Source: Streptococcus cristatus ATCC 51100 (GTDB lineage: Bacteria; Bacillota; Bacilli; Lactobacillales; Streptococcaceae). From it: a stretch of DNA of 64,000 nt. A program made the position numbers and the translations under genes. The first letter of the stretch is position 1. Each line of letters opens with the position of its first letter. This document shows, piece by piece, positions 10,135 to 18,881 of the stretch. The notes under the pieces were generated by a model that was not told where the DNA came from, ran no database searches, and saw only the letters and a list, made by a program, of their open reading frames with translations. Location: contig NZ_AFUE01000010.1 of assembly GCF_000222765.1 (NCBI RefSeq), forward strand, positions 1 to 64,000, written 5' to 3'.

Positions 10135-10881
10135 ATGAAGGAAAGTCGTCATAAAGTGATTTTACAAGAGCTGGACCAGACGGGAGTTGTGTCTGTAAAG
10201 AACCTTAAGGAATTGCTGAATGTAACAGATATGACCATTCGGCGAGATTTGATTGATCTTGAGAAACAAGGACTTTTGATTCGGGTGCATGGTGGGGCTC
10301 ATAAAAAGGTGAAAGATAGCTTGAATGAAGCTTCGCACTCTGAAAAAACAATGTTAAATATCGAAGAAAAGAAGCTGATTGCTAAGAAATGTGCTGATTT
10401 GATTGCTGAAGGAGACACAGTTTTTATCGGATCGGGTACTACAACGGATTTTATCGGCGATTATTTAGAGGGGAAAAATATCAGTATTGTAACCAATTCA
10501 CTCCCTATTTTCGAAAAGTTGAAGGATTATCCTAATTTTGATTTGATTTTGATCGGAGGACGCTATCGGGTTAAGACCCAGACTTTTGTGGGGCAGTTTG
10601 CCAATAAACTTTTACGAGAAATCAAGGTATCGAAGGCCTTTATTGGAGTGAACGGAATTGACGGCCACAATGTGACGACTGCCAATGAAGAAGAGGGGAA
10701 TGGGAATGCCATTATTCTCAACAATGCAATTGAGAAATACATTGTTGCAGATAATAGCAAATTTGATAGCTATTCTTTCTATAGTTTTTACCGTTTGGAC
10801 AATATTGATGCGATTGTAACGGATGACCATATCTCTCCGAAAGTGAGAGCAAAATATAGTTCTTACACCAAGGTTCTCTGA
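10135..10881 (+). CDS. lacR: Lactose/galactose phosphotransferase operon repressor LacR (DeoR family)
   Basis: DeoR-type repressor of the tagatose-6-phosphate pathway; in the family, tagatose-6-P is the inducer. The 248-aa protein has an N-terminal winged HTH (about residues 17-40, ending DMTIRRDL) and a DeoR sensor domain with the G-rich FIGSGTTT segment. The start was set at ATG 10135, eight bases after AAGGAGG; a TTG six bases upstream is too close to that site. It is followed by a terminator and then the PTS and lac genes on the same strand. Palindromes sharing AACAT/ATGTT halves before both downstream promoters are its likely operators. Confidence 0.9.
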   Translation: MKESRHKVILQELDQTGVVSVKNLKELLNVTDMTIRRDLIDLEKQGLLIRVHGGAHKKVKDSLNEASHSEKTMLNIEEKKLIAKKCADLIAEGDTVFIGSGTTTDFIGDYLEGKNISIVTNSLPIFEKLKDYPNFDLILIGGRYRVKTQTFVGQFANKLLREIKVSKAFIGVNGIDGHNVTTANEEEGNGNAIILNNAIEKYIVADNSKFDSYSFYSFYRLDNIDAIVTDDHISPKVRAKYSSYTKVL

Positions 10882-10919
10882 TTTGAACGCGTTGTCATGA
10901 ATGTTAATTTAAGATTCTG

Positions 10920-10947
10920 AAAGCTGCGAATTTCGCAGCTTTTATTT
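10920..10947 (+). terminator. lacR terminator
   Basis: AAGCTGCGAA/TTTCGCAGCTT hairpin followed by TTATTT. It separates lacR from the PTS operon. Confidence 0.8.
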
Positions 10948-11061
10948 CGTGTTTCAAATGAATTGCATTTAACAGTGGATGCAAAGTTCCTGTATATCAA
11001 CTTAGACTTGCTAAGGATATTTTTATGACTCGTGTTATTCCTTAACAATTCAGAATGACGA

Positions 11062-11086
11062 AATGTTCTATCTTCATATGAACATT
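11062..11086 (+). promoter_or_regulatory. Inverted repeat, possible LacR operator
   Basis: AATGTTC (11062-11068) and GAACATT (11080-11086) are perfect inverted halves 11 bp apart, 50 bp before the PTS promoter -35. The same words recur at the lacA promoter. Confidence 0.4.
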
Positions 11087-11135
11087 AAAATTTTAAGTTA
11101 TTAGATAAATAAACAAAAAATAACAAAACAAACTA

Positions 11136-11164
11136 TTGACAGCGCTATCACATAATGATATAAT
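11136..11164 (+). promoter_or_regulatory. PTS operon promoter with embedded cre
   Basis: TTGACA (11136-11141) and TATAAT (11159-11164) match both consensus boxes at 17 bp, with TGA before the -10. Within the spacer, 11137-11150 reads TGACAGCGCTATCA and fits the cre consensus TGNNANCGNTNNCA at every fixed position. CcpA bound there would block RNA polymerase directly, so glucose repression is expected. Confidence 0.8.
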
Positions 11165-11205
11165 TAATTAAACGAACAAAAAGAAACAAAAGGAGAGATG
11201 ATAAA

Positions 11206-11682
11206 ATGGCGCTTGCCAAATTATTTGATGAAAATCTAGTGTTTTGTTTACATGCAGAAAATCAAGAAGATCTTTTTCATCAAGTAGCTGATTTGTTAGA
11301 AGAAAGAGAAGTTGTAACTTCTTCTTATCGAAATGCTTTACTTGAAAGAGAAAAGGCGTTTCCAACCGGATTGGATATGGAATTTTTAGGCAAGGACTTG
11401 CCGAATGTTGCCATACCTCATACGGATATTGCGCATAATTTGACTGAAAATGTGGTAGTTGTTAAGCTAGATCAGCCTGTAACCTTCCACAATATGATTT
11501 CTCCTACGCAAACCGTTGAAGTGTCTCTCTTGTTCTTTATTATCAACAACTCTAGCTCAAGCCAGACCAATATCTTAGCACAGTTAATGGATTTCTTCAC
11601 TAGTGAAGGAAATCTAGCTGGTTTAGCTTCTTTGAACTCAAAAGAAGAGTTGTTCCAATATATTTCAAAAGTTATTAAATAA
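11206..11682 (+). CDS. gatA: PTS system EIIA component, galactitol/fructose-mannitol type
   Basis: Cytoplasmic phosphocarrier that takes phosphate from HPr and passes it to EIIB. The 158-aa protein carries the active-site His72 in the context IPHTD. The ATG at 11206 is 10 bases after AGGAGAG; an overlapping ATG at 11198 is out of frame. It is the first gene of an operon with IIB and IIC. The galactitol-family label is structural. Because the operon sits with lacR, lacX and lacABCD, the substrate is most likely galactose (and perhaps lactose-derived galactose), as reported for oral streptococci. Symbol given by family. Confidence 0.8.
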   Translation: MALAKLFDENLVFCLHAENQEDLFHQVADLLEEREVVTSSYRNALLEREKAFPTGLDMEFLGKDLPNVAIPHTDIAHNLTENVVVVKLDQPVTFHNMISPTQTVEVSLLFFIINNSSSSQTNILAQLMDFFTSEGNLAGLASLNSKEELFQYISKVIK

Positions 11683-11706
11683 ATAAATAAATCGGAGGAT
11701 TTTATT

Positions 11707-12012
11707 ATGATTAAAATTTTAGCAGCCTGCGGAGCAGGGGTAAACTCAAGTCACCAAATCAAGAGTGCTCTTGAGGAAGAGTTGTCAAACCGCGGTTATG
11801 ATGTACATTGTGATGCCGTGATGGTTAAGGATGTCAATGAAGATCTAATGCAAGGTTATGATATCTTCACACCAATCGCTGCAACAGATCTTGGTTTTGA
11901 ACCAGGAATCCCAGTTATCGAAGCTGGACCAATCTTGTTCCGTATTCCTGCAATGAGCGCTCCAGTCTTTGACAATATTGAAGCAGCTATTAAAGAGCAT
12001 GGACTAAGTTAA
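11707..12012 (+). CDS. gatB: PTS system EIIB component, galactitol family
   Basis: The 101-aa IIB protein is phosphorylated on a cysteine and hands phosphate to the sugar during transport. Cys8 within ACGAGVNSS is the typical phosphocysteine loop of GatB-type proteins. TCGGAGG precedes the ATG. It lies 24 bp after IIA and 52 bp before IIC. Assignment firm for the family, substrate inferred. Confidence 0.85.
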   Translation: MIKILAACGAGVNSSHQIKSALEEELSNRGYDVHCDAVMVKDVNEDLMQGYDIFTPIAATDLGFEPGIPVIEAGPILFRIPAMSAPVFDNIEAAIKEHGLS

Positions 12013-12064
12013 TCTATTCTTTATCTTGTTAACATTCATATAACAAAAAAAGGGAGGAATTATT

Positions 12065-13540
12065 ATGGATGTCATTATTGACCTAGCCAATAAGATTTTC
12101 AAGCCAGTCTTGGAAATGGGTGGTCCTATCATCATGCTGATCATCTTGACAGTATTGGCCTTACTATTTGGAGTGAAATTCTCCAAAGCGCTTGAAGGTG
12201 GTATCAAACTTGCCATCGCTCTTACTGGTATCGGTGCCATCATCGGTATGCTCAACGGAGCTTTCTCAGCATCACTTGCTAAATTCGTTGAAAACACTGG
12301 TATCCAGTTGAATATCACAGACGTTGGTTGGGCACCACTTGCAACCATCACTTGGGGTTCTCCATGGACCTTGTACTTCTTGCTCATCATGCTCATTGTC
12401 AATGTGGCAATGTTAGCTATGAAAAAAACAGATACATTGGACGTGGATATCTTTGATATCTGGCACTTGTCAATTACTGGCTTGCTCATCAAATGGTATG
12501 CAGATAAGAGCCATGTAAGTCCTGCTGTGTCACTCTTGATTGCAACTTTAGCAGTTGTCTTGGTTGGTGTCTTGAAGATTATCAATTCTGACTTGATGAA
12601 ACCAACTTTTGATGATTTGTTGAATGCACCAAGCTCATCTCCAATGACTTCAACTCACATGAACTACATGATGAACCCTGTTATCATGGTTTTGGATAAG
12701 ATTTTTGACAAATTCTTCCCTGGGTTGGACAAATATGACTTTGATGCTGCCGCTTTGAACAAGAAAATCGGTTTCTGGGGATCTAAATTCTTCATCGGTT
12801 TCCTTCTTGGTGTGGTTATCGGTATCATGGGAACTCCGCACCCAGTAGCAGGTGTAGAAGATGGCAACACATGGCAATTGGTTATTAAAGGATGGTTGTC
12901 TCTTGGTTTGACTGCCGGTGTCTGCTTGGAGCTCTTCTCACTTATCGGATCATGGTTTATCGCAGCCGTTGAACCACTTTCACAAGGTATTACAAACGTA
13001 GCAACAAAGCGTCTACAAGGACGTAAATTCAACATCGGTCTTGACTGGCCATTTATCGCTGGTCGTGCAGAAATCTGGGCCTGCGCTAACGTACTTGCCC
13101 CAATCATGTTGATTGAAGCAGTTCTGCTTTCTAATGTAGGGAACGGTATCTTGCCATTGGCTGGTATCATCGCAATGGGTGTGACACCTGCCCTTCTGGT
13201 TGTTACTCGTGGTAAATTGCTTCGTATGATTGTCTTTGGAACACTCTTGTTACCACTCTTCCTTCTTTCAGGTACCCTGATTGCACCGTTTGCAACAGAA
13301 CTTGCTAAAGGCGTAGGTGCCTTCCCTGAAGGAGTTAGCCAGTCTCAATTGATCACTCACTCAACACTTGAAGGACCAATCGAAAAACTTTTGGGCTGGA
13401 CTATTGGTAATACTACTACAGGTGATATTAAAGCTATCATTGGTGCTATTGTCTTCCTTGGTGCTTATATTGGAATCTTTGCTTGGTACAGAAAGCAAAT
13501 GATCAAACGGAATGCAGAATATGCAGCAAAAGCAAAATAA
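12065..13540 (+). CDS. gatC: PTS system EIIC component, galactitol family permease
   Basis: The 491-aa membrane permease translocates the sugar while it is phosphorylated. It is hydrophobic along most of its length, with many membrane segments and the conserved stretch GTPHPVAG near residue 260 typical of GatC/SgcC-like proteins. A ribosome binding site (GGGAGG) precedes the ATG. It completes the IIA-IIB-IIC set, followed by lacX after a hairpin-containing gap. The entering sugar phosphate (galactose-6-P) would be the substrate of LacAB. Confidence 0.85.
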   Translation: MDVIIDLANKIFKPVLEMGGPIIMLIILTVLALLFGVKFSKALEGGIKLAIALTGIGAIIGMLNGAFSASLAKFVENTGIQLNITDVGWAPLATITWGSPWTLYFLLIMLIVNVAMLAMKKTDTLDVDIFDIWHLSITGLLIKWYADKSHVSPAVSLLIATLAVVLVGVLKIINSDLMKPTFDDLLNAPSSSPMTSTHMNYMMNPVIMVLDKIFDKFFPGLDKYDFDAAALNKKIGFWGSKFFIGFLLGVVIGIMGTPHPVAGVEDGNTWQLVIKGWLSLGLTAGVCLELFSLIGSWFIAAVEPLSQGITNVATKRLQGRKFNIGLDWPFIAGRAEIWACANVLAPIMLIEAVLLSNVGNGILPLAGIIAMGVTPALLVVTRGKLLRMIVFGTLLLPLFLLSGTLIAPFATELAKGVGAFPEGVSQSQLITHSTLEGPIEKLLGWTIGNTTTGDIKAIIGAIVFLGAYIGIFAWYRKQMIKRNAEYAAKAK

Positions 13541-13572
13541 TATCCGTTAACTATTGTTAAATATTGTAAGAC

Positions 13573-13627
13573 TAGGGAAGCTAGATTGTCCATTTCCAAA
13601 TGGGAATGTTGATAATCTAGCTTTTCC
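13573..13627 (+). other. Intra-operon nested stem-loop between EIIC and lacX
   Basis: GGGAAGCTAGATT (from 13574) pairs with AATCTAGCTTTTCC (to 13627), and a smaller hairpin (CATTTCC/GGGAATG) sits in its loop. It has no long T-run and no promoter was seen after it. It may trim or reduce the downstream message. Confidence 0.5.
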
Positions 13628-13697
13628 TATGTGATGAATACTAAGCAGAGAGAAGTCAGAAGCCTGCCTTTTTCTCTGAAGTAGAGAGGAGATTTGG

Positions 13698-14594
13698 ATG
13701 GTAATCGCGCTAGAAAATGATGAATTGACAGTGCAGTTTGAGAAATTGGGAGGAGCGCTTTCTTCAATCAAGGATAAGGATGGTGTAGAATACCTCTGGC
13801 AGGGTGATGCGACCTATTGGAGTGGTCAAGCTCCAGTTCTTTTCCCTATTTGTGGGAGTTTGCGCAATGACACCGCTCACTATGGATTAAAAGATGGTCA
13901 AGAAGCGAGTGGAGTCATTCCTCGGCATGGGCTCGTTCGCAAGAAAGAATTTGAATTAGTAGAACAAACGGATACGAGTGTGACTTTTGCTATTGAGGAC
14001 ACAGAGGAGATGTTTCAGAACTATCCCTATCATTTCCGCTTATCAATTCGCTATAGCTTGACTGGTAAGAAGCTTCGCACCCAGTATATTGTAGAAAATC
14101 TTGGAGATAGTGGCGCTATGCCGTACTTCATCGGAGGCCATCCCGGCTTTAACTGCCCATTATTTGATGATGAAAAGTATGAGGATTACTATTTGGAGTT
14201 TGAACAGGAAGAAACCTGCAGTGTTCCTCTCTCTTATCCTGAAACTGGTATGTTAAACTTTCTGGAACGTACAAGCTTCCTAGATCATCAAAAAGAACTA
14301 GATTTGGACTATGCTATCTTTGCTAAAGATGCAGTGACCCTTGATGAGCTAAAATCACGGACTATTGCTCTTCGTTCTCGGAATCATGATAAAGGGTTAC
14401 GTTTGGATTTTCAAGAATTTCCAAATCTAATTATCTGGTCAACTATTAACAAAGGGCCATTTATAGCCTTGGAACCTTGGTCAGGTTTGTCGACCTCGTT
14501 AGAAGAGGGAGATTATTTAGAAAGCAAGAAAAATGTCCGTCTACTCCCAGCAGGAGAAAAAGAAGAAATTGGATTTGATATTACTATTTTTTAA
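13698..14594 (+). CDS. lacX: LacX, aldose 1-epimerase-like protein
   Basis: A 298-aa galactose mutarotase-fold protein found with tagatose-pathway lac operons; its exact substrate is not settled. Conserved residues visible include PRHGLVR near 76-82 (mutarotase His), GGHPGFNCP near 149-157, and a C-terminal acidic strand with ALEPW. The start at 13698 follows GAGAGGAG. It probably ends the PTS transcript, since a separate promoter for lacA starts right behind it. Anomerase activity on galactose or galactose-6-P is inferred. Confidence 0.85.
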   Translation: MVIALENDELTVQFEKLGGALSSIKDKDGVEYLWQGDATYWSGQAPVLFPICGSLRNDTAHYGLKDGQEASGVIPRHGLVRKKEFELVEQTDTSVTFAIEDTEEMFQNYPYHFRLSIRYSLTGKKLRTQYIVENLGDSGAMPYFIGGHPGFNCPLFDDEKYEDYYLEFEQEETCSVPLSYPETGMLNFLERTSFLDHQKELDLDYAIFAKDAVTLDELKSRTIALRSRNHDKGLRLDFQEFPNLIIWSTINKGPFIALEPWSGLSTSLEEGDYLESKKNVRLLPAGEKEEIGFDITIF

Positions 14595-14622
14595 AGAAAA
14601 ATTTTAAAAATGTTTAAAAACA

Positions 14623-14655
14623 AACATATAATGTTGACAGCGAACATAAAATGTT
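14623..14655 (+). promoter_or_regulatory. Paired LacR-like operators at the lacA promoter
   Basis: AACAT-ATA-ATGTT (14623-14635) and AACAT-AAA-ATGTT (14643-14655) are two palindromes 20 bp apart centre to centre. They overlap the -35 and fill the spacer of the lacA promoter, ideal for repression. LacR binding is inferred. Confidence 0.55.
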
Positions 14656-14662
14656 GTATTAT
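14634..14662 (+). promoter_or_regulatory. lacABCD promoter
   Basis: TTGACA (14634-14639) and TATTAT (14657-14662) with a 17-bp spacer. The first nine bases (TTGACAGCG) equal those of the PTS promoter at 11136, but the cre right half is lost here. Confidence 0.75.
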
Positions 14663-14686
14663 AAACTTGTGAATCAAATAACGTTT

Positions 14687-14702
14687 AATGTTTTAAAACA
14701 TT
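14687..14702 (+). promoter_or_regulatory. Perfect 16-bp palindrome in the lacA leader
   Basis: AATGTTTTAAAACATT is a perfect palindrome built from the same ATGTT/AACAT words as the operators upstream, but in the outward order. Candidate third LacR site or a leader hairpin. Confidence 0.45.
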
Positions 14703-14739
14703 TTAGTTCATTATATAGAAAATTAAAGGAGGACTTAAT

Positions 14740-15165
14740 ATGTCTATTATCATTGGTGCAGATGCTGCAGGTTTGAGATTGAAAGAAGTTGTGAAAGACT
14801 TCTTGGAAAAAGAAAACTTCCACGTAGTGGATGTTACGGCTGAAGGTCAAGACTTTGTCGATGTGACTCTTGCTGTTGCTGCAGAAGTAAACAAAGAAGA
14901 ACAAAACCTTGGTATCGTGATTGATGCCTATGGTGCTGGCCCATTCATGGTCGCAACTAAGATTAAAGGAATGGTTGCCGCAGAGGTTTCAGACGAACGT
15001 TCAGCTTATATGACTCGTGGCCACAACAACTCACGTATGATCACTATGGGTGCAGAAACTGTTGGTGATGAATTGGCGAAAAACATTGCTAAAGGATTTG
15101 TTAACGGTAAATACGATGGTGGCCGTCACCAGATTCGTGTCGATATGTTGAACAAAATGTGCTAA
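14740..15165 (+). CDS. lacA: Galactose-6-phosphate isomerase subunit LacA
   Basis: With LacB it isomerises galactose 6-phosphate to tagatose 6-phosphate. The 141-aa RpiB/LacA-fold protein begins [16 protein letters not shown], the family substrate loop, and has [10 protein letters not shown] near residues 89-98. A strong AAAGGAGG precedes the ATG. It heads the lacABCD operon. A 101-bp inverted-repeat element starts directly after its stop codon, which may alter the LacA/LacB ratio. Assignment firm. Confidence 0.93.
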   Translation: MSIIIGADAAGLRLKEVVKDFLEKENFHVVDVTAEGQDFVDVTLAVAAEVNKEEQNLGIVIDAYGAGPFMVATKIKGMVAAEVSDERSAYMTRGHNNSRMITMGAETVGDELAKNIAKGFVNGKYDGGRHQIRVDMLNKMC

Positions 15166-15266
15166 TACTCTTCAAAAATCAAGATAATCTGTCGTCAGCT
15201 CACTTTAGCTAACTTCAGTTATGCTCGCAGCTCGCTTCCTAAGCTAATCTTGATTTTTCTTGAGTA
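15166..15266. repeat. RUP-like miniature inverted repeat
   Basis: A 101-bp element with terminal inverted repeats of about 22 bp: the left end begins TACTCTTCAAAAATCAAGAT and the right end reads ATCTTGATTTTTCTTGAGTA. Both ends carry TA, as for elements moved by IS630-type transposases. Length and ends recall the RUP repeats of pneumococcus; this is a likeness recalled from memory, not a search. It can fold into a long hairpin in the lac mRNA. Confidence 0.6.
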
Positions 15267-15313
15267 AGGATAAATGATATGAGATTTATATAATTAATCG
15301 GAGGGAATAACTA

Positions 15314-15829
15314 ATGAGAATTGCAATTGGATGTGACCACATCGTAACAGATGAAAAAATGGCGGTTTCAGAATTTTTGAAATCAAAAGGACATGAAGTC
15401 ATTGACTTTGGTACCTACGATCATGCTCGTACACACTACCCAATTTTTGGTAAAAAAGTGGGGGAAGCTGTAACTAGCGGTCAAGCTGATCTTGGGGTAT
15501 GTATCTGTGGTACTGGTGTTGGTATCAACAACGCTGTAAATAAAGTTCCAGGCGTTCGTTCTGCTTTGGTTCGTGATATGACAACAGCTCTTTACGCTAA
15601 AGAACAGTTGAATGCCAACGTTATTGGTTTTGGTGGAAAAATCACTGGTGAATTGCTCATGTGCGATATCATTGAAGCTTTCATCAATGCTGAATACAAA
15701 CCATCAGAAGAAAACAAAAAATTGATTGCTAAAATTGAGCACGTTGAAAGTCACAATGCTCATCAAGCAGATGCAAACTTCTTTACAGAATTCCTTGAAA
15801 AATGGGATCGCGGTGAATACCACGACTAA
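15314..15829 (+). CDS. lacB: Galactose-6-phosphate isomerase subunit LacB
   Basis: Partner of LacA in making tagatose 6-phosphate. The 171-aa RpiB-fold protein begins [16 protein letters not shown] and contains the [15 protein letters not shown] catalytic loop with its Cys (near residues 63-77). A TCGGAGG site precedes the ATG. It is separated from lacA by the 101-bp repeat and from lacC by 10 bp. Assignment firm. Confidence 0.94.
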   Translation: MRIAIGCDHIVTDEKMAVSEFLKSKGHEVIDFGTYDHARTHYPIFGKKVGEAVTSGQADLGVCICGTGVGINNAVNKVPGVRSALVRDMTTALYAKEQLNANVIGFGGKITGELLMCDIIEAFINAEYKPSEENKKLIAKIEHVESHNAHQADANFFTEFLEKWDRGEYHD

Positions 15830-15839
15830 GAGGTGACGC

Positions 15840-16769
15840 ATGATTTTAACTGTCACAATGAATCCATCCATTGATATTTCCTATCCTTTGGATGAATTGA
15901 AAATTGACACTGTCAACCGTGTGGTGGATGTGACCAAGACAGCTGGTGGTAAAGGTCTCAATGTTACACGAGTTCTTTCAGAATTTGGTGATTCTGTTGC
16001 TGCTACTGGTTTAGTTGGGGGTAAACTTGGTGAGTTTTTAGTAGAGCATATCGATGATAAAGTAACGAAACGTTTCTTCTTGATTCAAGGAGAGACTCGT
16101 AACTGTATTGCTATTCTACACGGAGACAACCAAACTGAAATTCTTGAGAAAGGGCCTGAAGTTCTTGAACAAGAAGGTCAAGATTTTTTGGCTCATTTCG
16201 AGAATCTCCTTGACACTGTGGCAGTAGTGGCTATCTCTGGTAGTTTGCCAGCAGGTCTTCCAGTTGACTACTATGCAAACTTGGTAGAACTTGCTAATCG
16301 CGCAGGAAAACCAGTTGTTCTGGATTGCTCAGGCGCTGCTCTTCAGGCGGTTCTTGAATCACCACACAAACCAACAGTTATCAAACCAAATAACGAAGAA
16401 TTGTCTCAACTTCTTGGAAAAGAAGTTTCAGAGGATTTGGATGAATTAAAAGAAGTTCTTCAAGAGCCTCTATTTGCAGGGATTGAGTGGATTATCGTTT
16501 CACTTGGTGCAAATGGTGCTTTTGCAAAACATGGGGATACTTTCTACAAGGTAGATATTCCAAGAATTCAGGTAGTTAATCCTGTCGGATCTGGAGATTC
16601 TACTGTAGCAGGGATTTCATCAGGACTTCTTCATAAGGAATCAGATGCAGATCTTCTCATCAAGGCAAATGTCCTTGGTATGCTCAATGCTCAAGAAAAA
16701 ATGACAGGTCATGTCAATATGGCTAACTATCAAGGTCTATATGAACAATTAATAGTAAAAGAGGTATAA
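15840..16769 (+). CDS. lacC: Tagatose-6-phosphate kinase LacC
   Basis: PfkB-family kinase making tagatose 1,6-bisphosphate from tagatose 6-phosphate and ATP. The 309-aa sequence has the N-terminal GGKGLNVTR motif (near 37-45) and the C-terminal NPVGSGDST with the catalytic base Asp. AGAGGTG precedes the ATG. It lies 10 bp after lacB and 1 bp before lacD, so translation is tightly coupled. Assignment firm. Confidence 0.94.
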   Translation: MILTVTMNPSIDISYPLDELKIDTVNRVVDVTKTAGGKGLNVTRVLSEFGDSVAATGLVGGKLGEFLVEHIDDKVTKRFFLIQGETRNCIAILHGDNQTEILEKGPEVLEQEGQDFLAHFENLLDTVAVVAISGSLPAGLPVDYYANLVELANRAGKPVVLDCSGAALQAVLESPHKPTVIKPNNEELSQLLGKEVSEDLDELKEVLQEPLFAGIEWIIVSLGANGAFAKHGDTFYKVDIPRIQVVNPVGSGDSTVAGISSGLLHKESDADLLIKANVLGMLNAQEKMTGHVNMANYQGLYEQLIVKEV

Positions 16770-16770
16770 A

Positions 16771-17751
16771 ATGGCTTTAACAGAACAAAAACGCAAATAT
16801 TTGGAAAAACTCTCTGACGAGAACGGCATCATCTCAGCTCTTGCCTTTGACCAACGTGGTGCTTTGAAACGCCTCATGGCTCAATACCAAACAGAAGAAC
16901 CAACAGTTGCTCAAATGGAAGAACTCAAAGTCTTGGTAGCAGATGAATTGACTAAATACGCATCCTCTATGCTTCTTGACCCTGAGTACGGACTTCCAGC
17001 TACAAAAGCGCTTGCACCAAATGCTGGTCTTCTCCTTGCTTACGAAAAAACTGGCTACGACACAACTAGCACTAAACGTTTGCCAGACTGCTTGGATGTT
17101 TGGTCTGCCAAACGCATCAAGGAACAAGGCGCGGATGCTGTTAAGTTCTTGCTTTACTATGACGTAGACAGCTCTGACGAACTCAACCAACAAAAACAAG
17201 CCTACATCGAACGCATCGGCTCTGAGTGTGTGGCAGAAGACATTCCATTCTTCCTTGAAATATTGGCTTACGATGAAAAGATTGCTGACGCAGGTTCTGC
17301 AGAATACGCTAAAGTGAAACCACACAAGGTTATCGGTGCTATGAAAGTCTTCTCAGACCCACGCTTCAACATCGATGTCTTGAAAGTGGAAGTTCCAGTC
17401 AATGTTAAATACGTTGAAGGCTTTGGCGATGGTGAAATCGTGCATACTCGTGAAGCAGCAGCAGCTTTCTTCAAAGCACAAGATGAAGCAACTAACTTGC
17501 CATACATCTACTTGAGTGCGGGTGTATCTGCGAAACTTTTCCAAGAAACTCTTGTCTTTGCCCACGAATCAGGTGCAAACTTCAACGGAGTTCTTTGCGG
17601 CCGTGCAACCTGGGCTGGATCAGTTGAAGCCTACATCAAAGACGGTGAAGCAGCAGCTCGTGAATGGCTTCGCACAACTGGATTTGAGAACATTGACGAA
17701 CTCAATAAAGTTCTTCAAACAACAGCGACTTCATGGAAAGAACGTATCTAA
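16771..17751 (+). CDS. lacD: Tagatose-1,6-bisphosphate aldolase LacD
   Basis: Class I aldolase that splits tagatose 1,6-bisphosphate to glyceraldehyde-3-P and dihydroxyacetone-P, feeding glycolysis. The 326-aa protein has [14 protein letters not shown] at its N-terminus and VDVLKVE-like and KFLLYYD strands of the TIM barrel; the Schiff-base Lys is expected in the latter. A paralogue in S. pyogenes also has a regulatory role; nothing here shows that. Codon use resembles the glycolytic genes. It is the last gene before a bidirectional terminator. Confidence 0.95.
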   Translation: MALTEQKRKYLEKLSDENGIISALAFDQRGALKRLMAQYQTEEPTVAQMEELKVLVADELTKYASSMLLDPEYGLPATKALAPNAGLLLAYEKTGYDTTSTKRLPDCLDVWSAKRIKEQGADAVKFLLYYDVDSSDELNQQKQAYIERIGSECVAEDIPFFLEILAYDEKIADAGSAEYAKVKPHKVIGAMKVFSDPRFNIDVLKVEVPVNVKYVEGFGDGEIVHTREAAAAFFKAQDEATNLPYIYLSAGVSAKLFQETLVFAHESGANFNGVLCGRATWAGSVEAYIKDGEAAAREWLRTTGFENIDELNKVLQTTATSWKERI

Positions 17752-17770
17752 TTTAATCTTGATGTAGAAC

Positions 17771-17813
17771 TCAAAAAACGTAGTAAGTTTCAGGACTTGC
17801 TACGTTTTTCTTC
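17771..17813. terminator. Bidirectional terminator between lacD and the GIY-YIG gene
   Basis: AAAAAACGTAG-TAAG pairs with CTTG-CTACGTTTTT, with A- and T-runs on both sides. It serves both the lac operon and the convergent minus-strand genes, and covers the 3' end of the GIY-YIG gene. Confidence 0.8.
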
Positions 17814-18053
17814 TATATAAGCTAGTTTTTCAGCTCGTTTCTTCTTTTTGAAGAGGGATTCAGCCGACATGGCTGCAGATTTGTCGGGATGCTCCTCTTG
17901 ATAGATGAGTGTGACGGGCAATCGGGCGCGAGTGTACTTGGCTCCTTTTCCAGCCTGATGTGTTTTTAGACGAGCTTCTACATCGGTGGTATAGCCTGTA
18001 TAGAGGGTGCCATCCCCGCATTCAAGGACGTACATATAGGCTTTATTTTCCAT
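17790..18053 (-). CDS. GIY-YIG domain protein (UPF0213/YazA type)
   Basis: An 87-aa single-domain GIY-YIG nuclease-fold protein. The signature [16 protein letters not shown] (7-22) and the downstream Arg/His/Glu region [13 protein letters not shown] are visible. The cellular role of this subfamily is unknown. Its start overlaps the end of trmN6 by 11 bp, so the two are cotranscribed, a pairing common in Gram-positives. Family assignment firm. Confidence 0.88.
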   Translation of the reverse strand: MENKAYMYVLECGDGTLYTGYTTDVEARLKTHQAGKGAKYTRARLPVTLIYQEEHPDKSAAMSAESLFKKKKRAEKLAYIEEKRSKS

Positions 18054-18789
18054 AGTAAATCTCTTGAATTTCTGGCGTATAGCTGCCGTCTTGCTCGTGG
18101 ATAAAGAGAGGCGGGAGGATCTTCAGGCCGTCCGGTGAACCATCTTTAATAGCTTCAATTAAGAGCATATTGGCTTCTCTCCCCTGCTTGGGATAGACAA
18201 ACTGGATGCGCTTGGGCGCTAGATTATGGTTTTTCATGGTTTCTAAAATATCTAAAAAGCGATCTGGCCGATGAACCATAGCTAAGCGGCCATTGGACTT
18301 GAGAACTCGCTGGGCAATCGTGCAAATCTCTTCTAAATTCGTAGCAACTTCGTGACGCGCCAGCAAATAATGTTCACTGCCGTTGAGATTGGAATGTTCA
18401 TCAACCTTGAAATAGGGAGGATTGCAGAGAATGATGTCAACCTTACTGCCAGATATATAGGCGCCTAGATTTTTCAAGTCGTCATGGATGACCTGCATCT
18501 GTTGAGTAAGGTGATTTAATTCAATGGAACGCTGGGCCATATCTGCCAAACGTTCCTGAATTTCCACCGCTAGAATCTGGGCCTGAGTCCGTGTGCTAGC
18601 AAAGAGACCAACAGCCCCGTTTCCAGCGCAGAGATCAACGATGAGCCCTCGTTTGGGTAATTTTGGAAAGCGAGAAAGCAGGACACTATCGACTGAATAG
18701 CTAAAAACCTCGCTATTTTGAATGATTTTTATATCAGTGGAAAAGAGTTGGTTGACTCTTTCCCCGTCTTTTAATTTTGATTCTGTCAT
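18043..18789 (-). CDS. trmN6: tRNA1(Val) (adenine(37)-N6)-methyltransferase family protein
   Basis: A 248-aa class I SAM-dependent methyltransferase. It shows the SAM loop [10 protein letters not shown] (52-61) and the catalytic NPPY (123-126) of N6-adenine enzymes. The YfiC/TrmN6 family methylates A37 of a tRNA(Val); that substrate is assumed by homology. It is the first gene of a two-gene minus-strand unit with the GIY-YIG gene, just after the terminator of the P-type ATPase gene. Confidence 0.85.
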   Translation of the reverse strand: MTESKLKDGERVNQLFSTDIKIIQNSEVFSYSVDSVLLSRFPKLPKRGLIVDLCAGNGAVGLFASTRTQAQILAVEIQERLADMAQRSIELNHLTQQMQVIHDDLKNLGAYISGSKVDIILCNPPYFKVDEHSNLNGSEHYLLARHEVATNLEEICTIAQRVLKSNGRLAMVHRPDRFLDILETMKNHNLAPKRIQFVYPKQGREANMLLIEAIKDGSPDGLKILPPLFIHEQDGSYTPEIQEIYYGK

Positions 18790-18845
18790 ACCAACATTAT
18801 AGCATGATTAAGTGCTATTCCAAAGGAGAAAGAGAAATTTTATAG

Positions 18846-18875
18846 GAAAAAACACCTGACAGACATAGTCAGGTG
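18846..18875 (-). terminator. Terminator of the P-type ATPase gene
   Basis: On the minus strand CACCTGAC pairs with GTCAGGTG around a 7-nt loop and is followed by a T-run (18846-18852). Confidence 0.85.
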
Positions 18876-18881
18876 CGAATT

